The notes: generated by a model from the sequence alone, not told the origin. Shown: positions 1-9,534, counted from the stretch's first letter. The stretch: 23,415 nucleotides of DNA from Tubulinosema ratisbonensis (GCA_004000155.1 RCSS01000481.1:1-23415); one strand, 5' to 3'. A program made the numbers and translations.

Positions 1-782
1 GAGTTACAATTTTANGAAAATTTTAGAATGTCAAAAAANAAGTTTNNTGGGTTAGNTGAATACANAAGGGTTAATTCANCAAAACACCTTAANAATATTT
101 TTTTGCAAGTTTCCGTCTTTGTATTTTATGTATCACATCCGTGCACATTTAGAAAANNTAGAGANNTTTTTGNGATTTCAAAATNCTTTATTTGGACAAT
201 TGTAATGAGAATGTCTGNGATATTTTATAGTATNGCGAAAAAGGAAATNAAGCTANCAGAAGAAAATGNGTTTGNAGAGCNTAGACAAAATTTTCATCTA
301 AAAGGTAATCNACCAAACACGGTTTTGGNTATAGATGGAACCCACGTCCCTATCCACAGGCCTAGGGAAAANCCTNCNCTATATTATAANAGAAAGTCTT
401 TTNACTCAATAAATTTCTNNTGTGCAGTTGATTGCTTTANGTGCTTTCGTTATGTTGCTTTCGGATTNGGGTCCGCGCATGATTCTAGAATTTTTAGAAA
501 TTCTTNACTACNTAATTTTNCAGAAAGAATNTCTNTCGTAGGCNNNAACGTCGTAGCAGATTCAGCATATAAATCCTTTTNTGGGGTACTTACACCTGCT
601 TCGTCTGATAATGAAGAGTTGAATTCAAATGTGGAAAAACAAAGAGTTATAGTCGAAAACAACTTTGGGTTGCTTAAAGGAAAGTTTAAAAGATTTAGAA
701 TCTAATTTACAATGGAGAAAAAACAATTTATATTAAAATAATAATAGGAAGTCTTTTGATACATAATTTCATTTTAAAATAA
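1..782 (+). pseudogene. PIF/Harbinger-type DDE transposase, partial at left edge and frameshifted near the 3' end
   Basis: The reading frame is already open at base 1 and runs to a TAA at 703-705. It reads as a HARBI1/PIF transposase (DDE_Tnp_4 type). An N-terminal stretch resembling the helical region (VSHPCTFRK, then RQNFHLKGN) leads to IDGTHVPIHRP, GSAHDSRIFRNS, VADSAYKS and VIVENNFGLLKGKF. The catalytic triad is visible as D (codon at 334), D (481) and E (655). After the stop at 703, the conserved family end continues in another frame at 705-782 (YNGEKTIYIKI, then GSLLIHNFIL), so the gene carries a frameshift around 700-705. Bases 1-600 hold dozens of ambiguous bases, which suggests a consensus of divergent copies. 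The product would cut and paste the element in the nucleus. It is probably inactive here, although a sequencing cause for the frameshift cannot be excluded. Confidence 0.85.
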
Positions 783-808
783 AAATAATTAAATTAGTAT
801 TGAATTGT

Positions 809-1402
809 TTATTCCTTTTCATTTAAAAACTTTAAAATTTTATCAAGCTTTTGGTCTACATGCTTCATCTTCTTTTTAAAAAAATTTTTTTTCTGCATAC
901 TTATCTCCATCATTATGTATTTCAGACTCCATCTTCTTTAGTATCAATTCTAGCAATTTAGTTTTTACACTATTATTTTTTTTCTTTTTGCTCAATAACA
1001 AATGCTCACTATCATCTATACAAGAACCATTACGCGAAATTTCACCTTTTGTCAAAGCTTCCTCGTTTGCCACACCAAATTCAAGATAATTGGCTGGTAC
1101 TATTTCTACTTTGTTAAAAAGAGAATCATTAATCTTTTAAAATACAACCATGTTATTTTTCCAGCAACGAAACGATTACTTTCTGTCAAAGCAACCCTGT
1201 AGCTCGCAAGTAAATTGTTACACTTGTTTTTAACTTATTAAGCAAATGTTGGTACGCCAAAATTTTCCGCAACCTCTTCCCAATATTTCATCAATAATCT
1301 GGGGTTGTTCTTAGCGCTAGTAAATCTTTCTTGTGTCTTTAAGTCATGCCCTAGATCAATAAGCTTTTCTGTTAACTCTTTATCCCATTTTATTTTTATC
1401 AT
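809..1402 (-). pseudogene. Broken Myb/SANT-like DNA-binding gene (second gene of the Harbinger element)
   Basis: Reading leftwards from the ATG at 1402-1400, the protein begins with a trihelix/Myb-SANT-like domain: KWDKELTEKLIDLGHDL, then RLLMKYWEEVAENFGVP. Two tandem in-frame stops (TAA at 1240-1238 and 1237-1235) interrupt it. The same frame continues with the second half of the domain (VKNKCNNLLASYR, then TWLYFKRL). Near 1130 one missing base shifts the frame into a tail (VPANYLEFGVANEEALTKG). A second shift lies in the A/T homopolymers near 880-895, before a charged end (VDQKLDKILKFLNEKE) stopping at 809. PIF/Harbinger elements classically carry such a Myb-like gene beside the transposase, where it helps bind the element ends. 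The convergent arrangement, 27 bp from the transposase end, fits. The multiple lesions make it a clear pseudogene. Confidence 0.75.
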
Positions 1403-4393
1403 AAGAAATATAAATTTATTTTTTTAAATATCTCCATTCTAGTATAATGTCTAATATATCAGAAATTTTTAATATATTTAAAATGTTCTTATATATTTAG
1501 AAGTGCGGTCAATATTTTAAACAAATTTCATTATAATAAAATGATCTATATATTAAAAAAATAGTGCTATTGAAATAAAATGAATTCAACATATTTATTT
1601 AATCTAAAAAATTTTTTAACAATTTAAAAGAGAAGTACTTAAAAAGGTTTTTATAGTTACAGTAAATTGTATCTATATTCGTTAAAAAAGAATTTAAAAT
1701 TTTAAATATATTAAACATCGCGGAAATGCCTTTTAAATCAAATTTCACAATTTTTTATTTATTAATTTGGTGGAAATTCTTTAAATGAATAATCTAAACA
1801 TTTCAACACAAAAAATAAGATTTCTATTTTCAAATCAAAATTTCTTATTTTATCTCTGTTATTTATTTCAAGNACAACTTTTTCTATTTCTTACTTTAAG
1901 CACTGATTTTATAGCTTGAGCATTTATTCCTGTTTTACTGCGCAAAAATTCGTATTTATGGCATAAAATCCATAATTAAAATCTAGACGGTTTACCATAA
2001 CTTTTGTGCTCGTCTGACAAAATTATTGACCCATTGGCTAATTAAAGACAAGTCATGGGCATAGTATAAGTTGAAAATGAAAGTGATGCATATTTACATA
2101 TTAGGAAAGGGAGTTGAAATCTTGATAGGTTTAAATTCTCCTTTAAAAGTATTTAAGATGGATTTTAAATAAATGATGGGTATTTCACATTTTATTTATT
2201 CTTTTAAAAATCCAAAAAAAACGATAGTGAAGGGCACCGCTTCCAACCGTGTAATTGGTTTTTTCATGGTTGATTCTAGCAAAACATCTTCTAATGCGAT
2301 CGCCTATTTCTGCTATACCAGATAAAGCTGTTTTGTTTTTAACAGGTCTTTTACTAGAACTTTTACACTTATAAGTTAACAATATTTTGTTTATTTGAAC
2401 AATGATTTCTGATCCATCAAGTTTTTGTAACTAAAATTAGTTTCAGATATTAAATTTGCTATTTTATGTAGTACTTTTATTACTACCACTTGAAAGACAC
2501 ATGCTCTGTATAATAATATGAAAATATTGTTTGTAAGAATATAGTTTTACTACCTAAAATGTAAGTAACTTTTAATTTAAAATTTAAGTTATCAAAAAAA
2601 GAGATTTCAACAAATAGAAAAATATTTTTTAAGAATTACAATCAAGTTTATAGTCGCACCAGAATAATTTATCAACACGCCTTATAAAACAACCAATTAA
2701 GTAGGAAATTACATGCTTTACAAATAAGTTCTTTTCTCAAGAATCCTGTATTTATAAAAACCTACATCAATTCTTCAGTAGCTAATATTATTACAGTCTT
2801 TTCAACATCAATTTGAATTTTGTATCATTTAAAGGTATCAAAATCAGTTAATTATTTATATAACTTTAATTTTGATTTTAACTAAATAATTATAGATTAA
2901 TATTTTGTTTTTTTTGTAGCATAGATTTTGTATCTGATTGCTCTGAGGTGCAATTTTTGTGCCGGGTCCAAATTTAAAGATTGCTATATTTCAAGTTATA
3001 CATTAATATATGAAAATTAAAATTATACTGGCGTTAGATTACAATTAAAATACAAAAATAGAAAAATATAATTAAGATATGAAGTAAAAATAAAATGAAG
3101 CATTTTTTTATTAAAAATGATTAAAACTTAATGAAAAATGTAAAAGTAATTTTAAGCATTTTTATCTTATAAAATGACTTGATCATAAGATTATTTTTTT
3201 TTGATTTTTTATGAAATTTTTAGATATTACGCTAAAAAAGATTGTAGGTAAGATTCTAAGTTTTCGTTTTAATTTATAATTGTGGTTGTCTTTTAAAATT
3301 GCTAAAATAAAGCCAGCTTAACTACTTTTTAAAAAAATTAATTTTTATAAAGATTTATCGAAGAGAAATTATTTTTTAAAAAAATATAACCATATATAAA
3401 AGCGATTTATGATAGTTTTAATATTTATAAATTTATAAAATTGTTATTGAATTTTATGTTTTCAGCTCTCCAGATTTTTACTACGACAATAAGTGGCTAT
3501 TTTAATATATTTAAAATAGATTATCTGCTTTTATAATGATAATTTAAATAAAACTCGAAATATTTGGAGAAAAGGAAGTGTTTCTGCAGTTTCAAGTAAT
3601 GAAAGTATAGTTACAGAAGAACGTATTCAAGTGTAATAAAGATGCAGCTTTACAAAAATAAAAAAAGGGTCCGAAAACCTTGGGCAGGTTTTTGAAAAGA
3701 GTCTATCAAGATCTTACTTCACTTAGAAACACAAAGGTAATATTCTCTCAATACTTGCAATTCTTTATCACATTATTATTAAAATGTACAAAGACAACTT
3801 GTAATTCGAAAGGAATATATATCCATACTATTTATAAGTTTAATAAATTATTTTATTTTCAATATATTATTAAGATTTATACATCTTAATTTTCTATTCA
3901 TTTTAATGATTTTTAATTTTGTATGTCTTTACTTAAAAATACAAGTATCTTTTAACTATTGTATATGAAATGCTCATTAATTATTTTAACAAGGTTACTT
4001 ACTAAGTTTTTTAATGTATTTTTGTGCAATCAAAAGTATAAATTAATTTAATTGTATTATTTTATTATAACATAATACATATTTTACTTTATGTTTCCTT
4101 TATGAATAAGTATTATATTTTGTGATCGGAAGATTGTACAACTTTTTTTAATATTAAACATAAATATATTTAAAATATTTATAATCAAAAAAAGATTAAC
4201 TCAATATAATTATTATTTTATATTACTAATTTTTATAAAGTCAAATAAAGAAGATTTTTTATATTAAAAAATAATTAATTTATTTAAAACATTTATTATT
4301 CAGTCATCAATTAGAATGACTGTAAAAAATATAATTATTTTTGTATATAAAATTTATTTTTTAAAATACTTCTTTTTTTAAAACACTTTTTAT
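1403..4393. other. Gene-free AT-rich tract of about 3 kb
   Basis: I see no convincing gene here. Short open frames (for example - strand 2185-2382 and + strand 3680-3889) have no recognisable motif. Some patches are less AT-biased than the surroundings (about 1900-2100, 2200-2350 and 3540-3720) and may be eroded coding or transposon sequence. In frame at 3541-3636 there is a short peptide-like run ending in TAA. A 7-bp hairpin (AAAACCT, loop TGGGC, AGGTTTT) lies at 3674-3692. The right end of the Harbinger element should lie somewhere in the first part, but I could not locate its terminal repeat because the left end is outside the window. Confidence 0.5.
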
Positions 4394-5110
4394 TTAAAAT
4401 ATTATTTTTTCTTCTTTTTCTTTTTTTACCTTCTTTTCTTCACTCTCTTCTGATTGGTTAATTTTATATCCTGTCAGTTTATTCTCTCCTTCTAAAAAAA
4501 TAACAGGACAAAGCTCATTTTCACATTTAAATTTAATAAATTCAATAAATTCTTCTTTAAGCCTATGTGCTTCTAAGATAAGCACATTTCCTTTGATTAT
4601 CTCTTTTCCTTTTACCAATTGGTTTACTTCATTCTTCACTTTAAAATTTATCTCTCCAAAACTTTCGTCAAGCTCATTCAAACTGACCTCTAAAAACCTT
4701 TCTTTTTTTCGGTGTACCTCTTTTGGCAAAGAACAAACTCTTTTACACTCCAAATCATTCTCTCTCTCTACTCTACCAATAATCTCACTAATCTCATTTT
4801 CTATGTAAATTACATCCTTTACCTCTCCTTTTGGCTTAGTTTTAACAAACAAAGTACCTTTCCTGCCTCTCAAAACCAATCCATCTTCCTTAACTTCAAC
4901 TATCTCTCCTTCAAAAACATCTTTTATCTCAGTTGTTCTCATAAACACAGCTTGTCTGAGTAAGTTGTCTAGTTCTTCTACTGTGTTGAATTGTGAGACT
5001 GTTATTTTTAAATGTTTTGTGTCTTTTAGAATTGAAGAGTGTGGGATTGTGATTGGTTTTGTGAGAATGTTTGCTTGTGATAATTTTTGAATTGTTTTTA
5101 TTGAATCCAT
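4394..5110 (-). CDS. Unrecognised protein, about 238 residues
   Basis: I do not recognise this protein. The middle looks like a small beta-barrel (VFEGEIVEVKEDGLVLRGRK, then GTLFVKTKPKGEV). After it come an alternating charged region and a lysine/glutamate-rich tail ending EEKIIF. There is no signal peptide or membrane segment. An upstream in-frame ATG at 5146 would add 12 residues. I prefer the ATG at 5110 because CC lies directly before it (TTATCCATG), as at the SNF2 gene start in this window. It is the last gene of a run of seven on this strand and lies 146 bp downstream of the 189-residue gene. The barrel-like section might bind nucleic acid, but that is a guess. Confidence 0.7.
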   Translation of the reverse strand: MDSIKTIQKLSQANILTKPITIPHSSILKDTKHLKITVSQFNTVEELDNLLRQAVFMRTTEIKDVFEGEIVEVKEDGLVLRGRKGTLFVKTKPKGEVKDVIYIENEISEIIGRVERENDLECKRVCSLPKEVHRKKERFLEVSLNELDESFGEINFKVKNEVNQLVKGKEIIKGNVLILEAHRLKEEFIEFIKFKCENELCPVIFLEGENKLTGYKINQSEESEEKKVKKEKEEKIIF

Positions 5111-5256
5111 GGATAAAATTTTTTTTACTTTTTTTTCTATGAGCATAATAAATAATTTATTTTATTTTATTTTTCTTATTTATTTTAAATAATTTTCAAT
5201 TTACTTTACCTTAATATTTTAAATACTTTGGTTGTTTGTTATNAATANTTTTAATT

Positions 5257-5826
5257 TTATTTTTCTTTAATCAATTCATTTTCTAATTCATCCAACCTTA
5301 CAAGCTTAACACCCTTATTCTTCTGTACAACCTCCCCAAAATGCTTATACTCTCTCAAAAAATAAACTAAACATTTATCATCAACACTCCTTTTATTTTC
5401 TAAAATCCCATAAACCAAATTAGATTCCAAATACAAACTATGAAACCAAACATTAACAAATACTTTGTTAAATGTGTCATACTTAGTCAATTCTACTATA
5501 TTCTTACATAATTTTTTGTATTCATTTATGCTTTCTTTTTTGTTCTCTTCTTCTAAAATTAAAATTAATTTAATTATTTTTATTATTAAATTTAATAAAC
5601 TAAGCTCATTTTCTAATTCTTTTTTACTGGAAAGTTTGATTGGTTGGTTTGGAATGTTTTGAATGTTTAGTTCTTTATCAAATAAATGATACAATTCTTC
5701 TATCTCTTGAGTTAGTGATTTAGGAGAGTCTATCGAGAGAAATGTTCCTGTACCGTATTTGCTTAAAGAAGGTTTGGTAAATTTCTTGGATGATTTTAAT
5801 TTTTCTATTTTTTCTTTTATGTTCAT
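5257..5826 (-). CDS. Unrecognised mostly helical protein, 189 residues
   Basis: I do not recognise this protein. It starts with a lysine-rich helix (MNIKEKIEKLKSSKKFTKPS) and a short loop (YGTGTFLSIDSP), followed by predicted long helices and a hydrophobic leucine/isoleucine-rich helix (ELSLLNLIIKIIKLILILEE) that looks amphipathic rather than clearly membrane-spanning. The C-terminal half holds aromatic residues (VFVNVWFHSLYLESNLVYGI). The start is supported by ACC 5-7 nt upstream (ACCAGCAAATG). Only about 100 bp separate it from the RING-CH ligase gene upstream. The length of the open frame in very AT-rich DNA and the compact spacing argue that it is real. Confidence 0.65.
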   Translation of the reverse strand: MNIKEKIEKLKSSKKFTKPSLSKYGTGTFLSIDSPKSLTQEIEELYHLFDKELNIQNIPNQPIKLSSKKELENELSLLNLIIKIIKLILILEEENKKESINEYKKLCKNIVELTKYDTFNKVFVNVWFHSLYLESNLVYGILENKRSVDDKCLVYFLREYKHFGEVVQKNKGVKLVRLDELENELIKEK

Positions 5827-5928
5827 TTGCTGGTAAATTTATTTATTTGACTTTTTATAAATAAATAATAAATATTTATTTTAAATTTAATTTTAATTAA
5901 TTACACTACCATTTAATAACAATTTTAC

Positions 5929-8400
5929 TTAATTTTCTTCTAAACCTTCATAATTAAGCAACTCTCTCCTCTCCAAATAAAATTCTTCTCTCCAATTAAC
6001 AATAAATTTAAAAAACCTTTTAGCAAACAAAAACACAAAAAAAAGAACCAATGCAAATATACACAAATACAAAAATAAATTTTTTACAATAAATCCTTCA
6101 GAACTAAACTCTACATTCTTAACTGTAACCATATTATCATAAAATAATGAACAAAGNACCATGCTTGTAGGTATTATTGTTATAAAAATTAACCTTTTGA
6201 ATAATTCTAACCCTGTTATAATGTTAGTAGGATTGTAAAAAATAAGAGTAATTAAATCATAAACACAATTTAACAAGGAAGTAATGTAAAAATAATATTT
6301 TGTGATTGGATAAACTATAAAAATTTTATGATTGTTTGTTTTATGAAAAGAATATAAAATAAAATTAAGTATTAAAAATGGCCAAATAAAATACCTAAAA
6401 GAAAAAGACACTAAAAATTTTCCTAAATTATTAAATGCATAATTAAATACATTTTTTACAAAAAAGCAAAGTAAAAAATTAATTAAAAATAAAACATAAT
6501 ACAAACAAAGTAAAAAGCATAAATCAAAAGGAATGGCTTTTTCAGTAAAAATATTATCTTTAAAGAAATATTGTATTGTTTTTGTAAGGTTAATGGTTAC
6601 TTTTAATATTAAATGAATTTGTAATTGTAAAATAAGAAATAAAATAAAATGAATCAAAAAATATCTTACCTTAAAAAAAGAGGGTATTCTGAAAATGGCA
6701 AAAGTACTTCCTCCTGTGATTCTATTTACGTAAAATTTGTCAAACTCTTCATCATTAAAAGATTTTTTATAATTCTCCTTAATAGAATTTATGTTAAATA
6801 TTTCTGACCTGTTAGGAAGTATTTTTAATTCATTTTTTTTAATAATTCTATCTTTAATCCCATAAAAATAATCTAAACAGCCAAAAGATTTACAAATTAA
6901 GAATGTAAGAATTTTAAATTGTTTTTTTAAATAAATATTTAACAGATTAATCTGACCAATCATTTTTTGTGCAATCATAAAATAAAATATTAATTTTTCA
7001 ATTGATTGTATTTGAAATTTAATGCCTTTTAAAGTATAAGAATGCATTAAAAATACTAAATTAACCATGATAATTATACAAGGAAGCCCTACTAAATAAT
7101 TAATAATCAAAGAATGAAACTTACTTAACATTATTTCTTCAATAGGATCCCTTGTCTCAGCATTAATAATGAAATACAATGCTCCTGGTCTGTACATTTC
7201 CTTAAAAAATAACAATATTTTAATAACTGAGAGTATTAAAATAAACCCAATAAAATAGCTAATAATAAATTGTGTGTTAATTGATAAGAAAAAAGGGGTA
7301 TGAAAAAAATCACTTGACAACAGAGAAGAATTCTTATTTAAATAATGAAAAAAACAATATTTTACAAATATTCCTAAGATTGTAGGATTAAATATAAAAT
7401 TAATAAATAAAATACTCATTACTTTACACCTGTAATAAACATTTTTAAATCTTCTTAACGTATAAGTTAAAATTAAAATAGAAAAAGTTATGCTAGAAAC
7501 ATGAGAAATATAATTTGTTAATTCAGTGATCTCTAAAAAATTATTAAAATTATCTCCAAATAAAAAAATTAATTTTCTTATAAAAGGACTGAGAATAAAC
7601 AAAGATTTCAAAAATAAAAGATAAAATACTCCTCTTAAAAAATTAATAATAGAAACATTCATAACACTTATAATAGAAGTATCTAAAGACATGTAAGAAG
7701 GAGATTCTTCTCTGGAAAAAAGGAAATCTTCAACATCATCTGAATTTTGACCAAAGTCAAAATTCTCTTCTTGAGTGTTTATTCTTTCTTGGAAATTATA
7801 TTTCTCTTCAGTAATGTGTATTACTATGCTAAAAGATCCTTCTAATGATCTAGTGTCCCTGTCCCCTTCATACCAAAAAGATTCTTGTGTATTTACTCCT
7901 CTTATTCCTCTACGCTCTAATTCTTGTAACTTATTGTCTATCTTTTTTAAAAATAGTTTTATGCTATAAATAATTAAAGAAAGAAGTGGACCTCCAAAAA
8001 AATGATAATCCACAAGTAAACTTCTGTCTCTTAGAAAAATAAAGGAGTAAAAAAAGGAGACAGCATAAACTGAAAACATGTAAGCAGAAATGTTAAAAAG
8101 CACTTTTGACAATTTTAAAACACCAAAATAAATTTGTAAGCACATTATTGTAATAAGTGTAATTGAATTTAGTTCTTTTGGCATAGATGGTTTGTATACA
8201 TTGTTAAATTTATATTCAAAGAAGCATAACTCACATTTTGTAATTGATTTTTTGCTTAGCCAGCTGTTAAGACATGACCTGTGTACGTATTTCAGTGTTC
8301 CTGCACATTTACATGGATGACAATTTGGAAATGTTTCTTCTTCAGATTGTGTTTGTAAACAAATTTTACAAATTGCATTTCTTTGTTCTTCTTCAAACAT
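5929..8400 (-). CDS. RING-CH E3 ubiquitin ligase of the Doa10/MARCH6 (SSM4) type
   Basis: This is a polytopic ubiquitin ligase expected in the ER/nuclear envelope membrane, where Doa10 family members mark misfolded or regulatory proteins for proteasomal degradation. The N-terminus has a complete C4HC3 RING-CH finger: C11, C14, C30, C32, H40, C43, C56 and C59, with W47. Directly after it comes FNNVYKPSMPKEL, which parallels the MARCH6/Doa10 sequence following the finger and separates it from other MARCH ligases. The remainder, about 760 residues, is dominated by roughly a dozen or more hydrophobic membrane segments, with an acidic loop near residues 190-235. At 823 residues it is clearly shorter than yeast Doa10 (about 1,300). 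One ambiguous base at 6157 affects a single residue. The start is fixed by CCC one base before the ATG. Confidence 0.85.
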   Translation of the reverse strand: MFEEEQRNAICKICLQTQSEEETFPNCHPCKCAGTLKYVHRSCLNSWLSKKSITKCELCFFEYKFNNVYKPSMPKELNSITLITIMCLQIYFGVLKLSKVLFNISAYMFSVYAVSFFYSFIFLRDRSLLVDYHFFGGPLLSLIIYSIKLFLKKIDNKLQELERRGIRGVNTQESFWYEGDRDTRSLEGSFSIVIHITEEKYNFQERINTQEENFDFGQNSDDVEDFLFSREESPSYMSLDTSIISVMNVSIINFLRGVFYLLFLKSLFILSPFIRKLIFLFGDNFNNFLEITELTNYISHVSSITFSILILTYTLRRFKNVYYRCKVMSILFINFIFNPTILGIFVKYCFFHYLNKNSSLLSSDFFHTPFFLSINTQFIISYFIGFILILSVIKILLFFKEMYRPGALYFIINAETRDPIEEIMLSKFHSLIINYLVGLPCIIIMVNLVFLMHSYTLKGIKFQIQSIEKLIFYFMIAQKMIGQINLLNIYLKKQFKILTFLICKSFGCLDYFYGIKDRIIKKNELKILPNRSEIFNINSIKENYKKSFNDEEFDKFYVNRITGGSTFAIFRIPSFFKVRYFLIHFILFLILQLQIHLILKVTINLTKTIQYFFKDNIFTEKAIPFDLCFLLCLYYVLFLINFLLCFFVKNVFNYAFNNLGKFLVSFSFRYFIWPFLILNFILYSFHKTNNHKIFIVYPITKYYFYITSLLNCVYDLITLIFYNPTNIITGLELFKRLIFITIIPTSMXLCSLFYDNMVTVKNVEFSSEGFIVKNLFLYLCIFALVLFFVFLFAKRFFKFIVNWREEFYLERRELLNYEGLEEN

Positions 8401-8401
8401 A

Positions 8402-8404
8402 GGG
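8402..8404 (-). promoter_or_regulatory. CCC-like start-proximal signal of the RING-CH ligase gene
   Basis: The minus strand reads AACCCTATG, with CCC one base before the start codon. CCC-like motifs immediately upstream of start codons are a known feature of microsporidian genes. Confidence 0.5.
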
Positions 8405-8463
8405 TTATTTTATGCATTTATTTTTTTTTATTATTTTTTAAANNTNTTAAATTTTTAATAAAT

Positions 8464-9129
8464 TTATTCTTTGTCAATTCTGAATTCAGGCTTCAATTCG
8501 TACAACCCTTTGTGGTCTTTCTTGTTTACATTGCAAATATCAGGCAGTAATTCTTGTATATAAGCCAAAGGCTGCCCTGTAAAGTCAGCTAAATCCCTGA
8601 CACTCCACTGTTTATGCTTCTCAAATGCTCTAAAAATCATGTCAATCACTTCAGTTTTATCCAATCTCTCTCTTTTTTTAGCTTGTAATAATTTTTTCCT
8701 ATTCCTTGCTATAAATTCAACATCAGATAAGCTTCCAAATCCTTTTGTAGTCTTTCCTTCATTTTTATAATTTATAATTTTTATTTCTGGTTCTTTATAA
8801 ATTGTTTTACTTCTATTAGCTATAAAATTAAAGTAATCTTCATCTTGGACAGGGTTTATGAATATTTCTTTGAGAGAATAACCTTCTAAAACATCATCAT
8901 TTAACAAATAAATCTTTTCTGATTTTGTGACTGTGTTTATGGTGTATTCTGTAGGAAAGCCTTTACTAGCTAATGATTGAGAGAGAGTAAAGATTGTTTC
9001 ACCGGTGGAGGTTATTGTTATGTCTCCTATGTGAAATTCATTTGTACTGCTGTTTATTTTATCAGCTAAGAATGGTGGAAATTTTACCAACCAAAAGGTT
9101 TTATCTGAGTTTGATAAATTTAATATCAT
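8464..9129 (-). CDS. Transcription initiation factor IIF, beta subunit (RAP30/Tfg2-like)
   Basis: TFIIF beta accompanies RNA polymerase II into the preinitiation complex in the nucleus. The N-terminus carries the family motif around WLVKFPPFLADKI, followed by the dimerisation-barrel region (GDITITSTGETIFTLSQS). The middle is linker. The C-terminus is the winged helix: VIDMIFRAFEKHKQWSVRDL, then TGQPLAYIQELLPDI and GLYELKPEFR, close to the ending of human RAP30. At 221 residues it is near the usual RAP30 size of about 250. An earlier in-frame ATG at 9162 would add 11 residues (MTYKLNYLFYA). I prefer the start at 9129 because it places the conserved region close to the N-terminus, but no CCC signal settles it. 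A repeat copy lies about 165 bp upstream. Confidence 0.85.
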   Translation of the reverse strand: MILNLSNSDKTFWLVKFPPFLADKINSSTNEFHIGDITITSTGETIFTLSQSLASKGFPTEYTINTVTKSEKIYLLNDDVLEGYSLKEIFINPVQDEDYFNFIANRSKTIYKEPEIKIINYKNEGKTTKGFGSLSDVEFIARNRKKLLQAKKRERLDKTEVIDMIFRAFEKHKQWSVRDLADFTGQPLAYIQELLPDICNVNKKDHKGLYELKPEFRIDKE

Positions 9130-9294
9130 AGCATAAAATAAATAATTTAATTTATAAGTCAAAAATAAAAAATATTTTGTTTCATTTTTAAAGGATATCT
9201 CTTTAATTATTAAGATAGAAAAAAATACTATTAGTTTACTGTAAATTATATTGATAATTAAAATATGCAGATTAAAAAAAGTTTTGTAATGTAT

Positions 9295-9417
9295 ATTATC
9301 ACATTTACCGTATGTTTTCGTCGACTAGGTATAACTATTCTTGTATAGAAGGTATAGCGAAAAAATCTTCGTATGGATTTCCCATCCTTAGGCAACAAAA
9401 GAAAATTATCACATTTA
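9295..9417 (+). mobile_element. SINE-like repeat copy 1 with perfect 13-bp target-site duplications
   Basis: The direct repeat ATTATCACATTTA occurs at 9295-9307 and again at 9405-9417. The 97 bp between them begin CCGTATGTTTTCGTCGACTA and end GGCAACAAAAGAAA. The internal section GGTATAGCGAAAAAATCTTC and the end CGTATGGATTTCCCATCC are shared with the other copies. Compared with copy 5, this one starts at the loop of the 5' hairpin, and TTTA is shared between the duplication and the missing element sequence. That pattern suggests 5' truncation during target-primed reverse transcription. The A-rich 3' end supports retroposition. No protein is encoded. Confidence 0.85.
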
Positions 9418-9534
9418 GCAAATTAGTACTTACTCTTATCTTGTAACCAAAGCCTTGAACATAAAGAAGAATTGGGTTGTCAATAAATTGAACAGGGATG
9501 ATATTTAGCGAGCAAAAGGCTCACATTATCTTGG

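Noticed and set aside
876..1073. Stand-alone 65-residue gene on -
   Set aside because: It is one piece of the broken Myb/SANT-like pseudogene, not a separate gene.
2185..2382. Open frame of 65 residues on -
   Set aside because: It is short and has no recognised family, although the composition is less AT-biased. It is kept only as a possible coding fossil.
3674..3692. 7-bp hairpin AAAACCT/AGGTTTT as a terminator
   Set aside because: It is not next to a gene, and hairpin terminators are not expected in a eukaryotic nuclear genome.
9308..9404. tRNA-derived SINE or self-cleaving ribozyme for the repeat family
   Set aside because: I found no A/B box pair matching pol III consensus and no CTGATGA/GAAA hammerhead core. 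The origin is left open.
9418..9534. A further repeat copy between copies 1 and 2
   Set aside because: TTTAGCGAGCAAAAGGCTC faintly resembles the internal block, but the order of the other blocks is absent.
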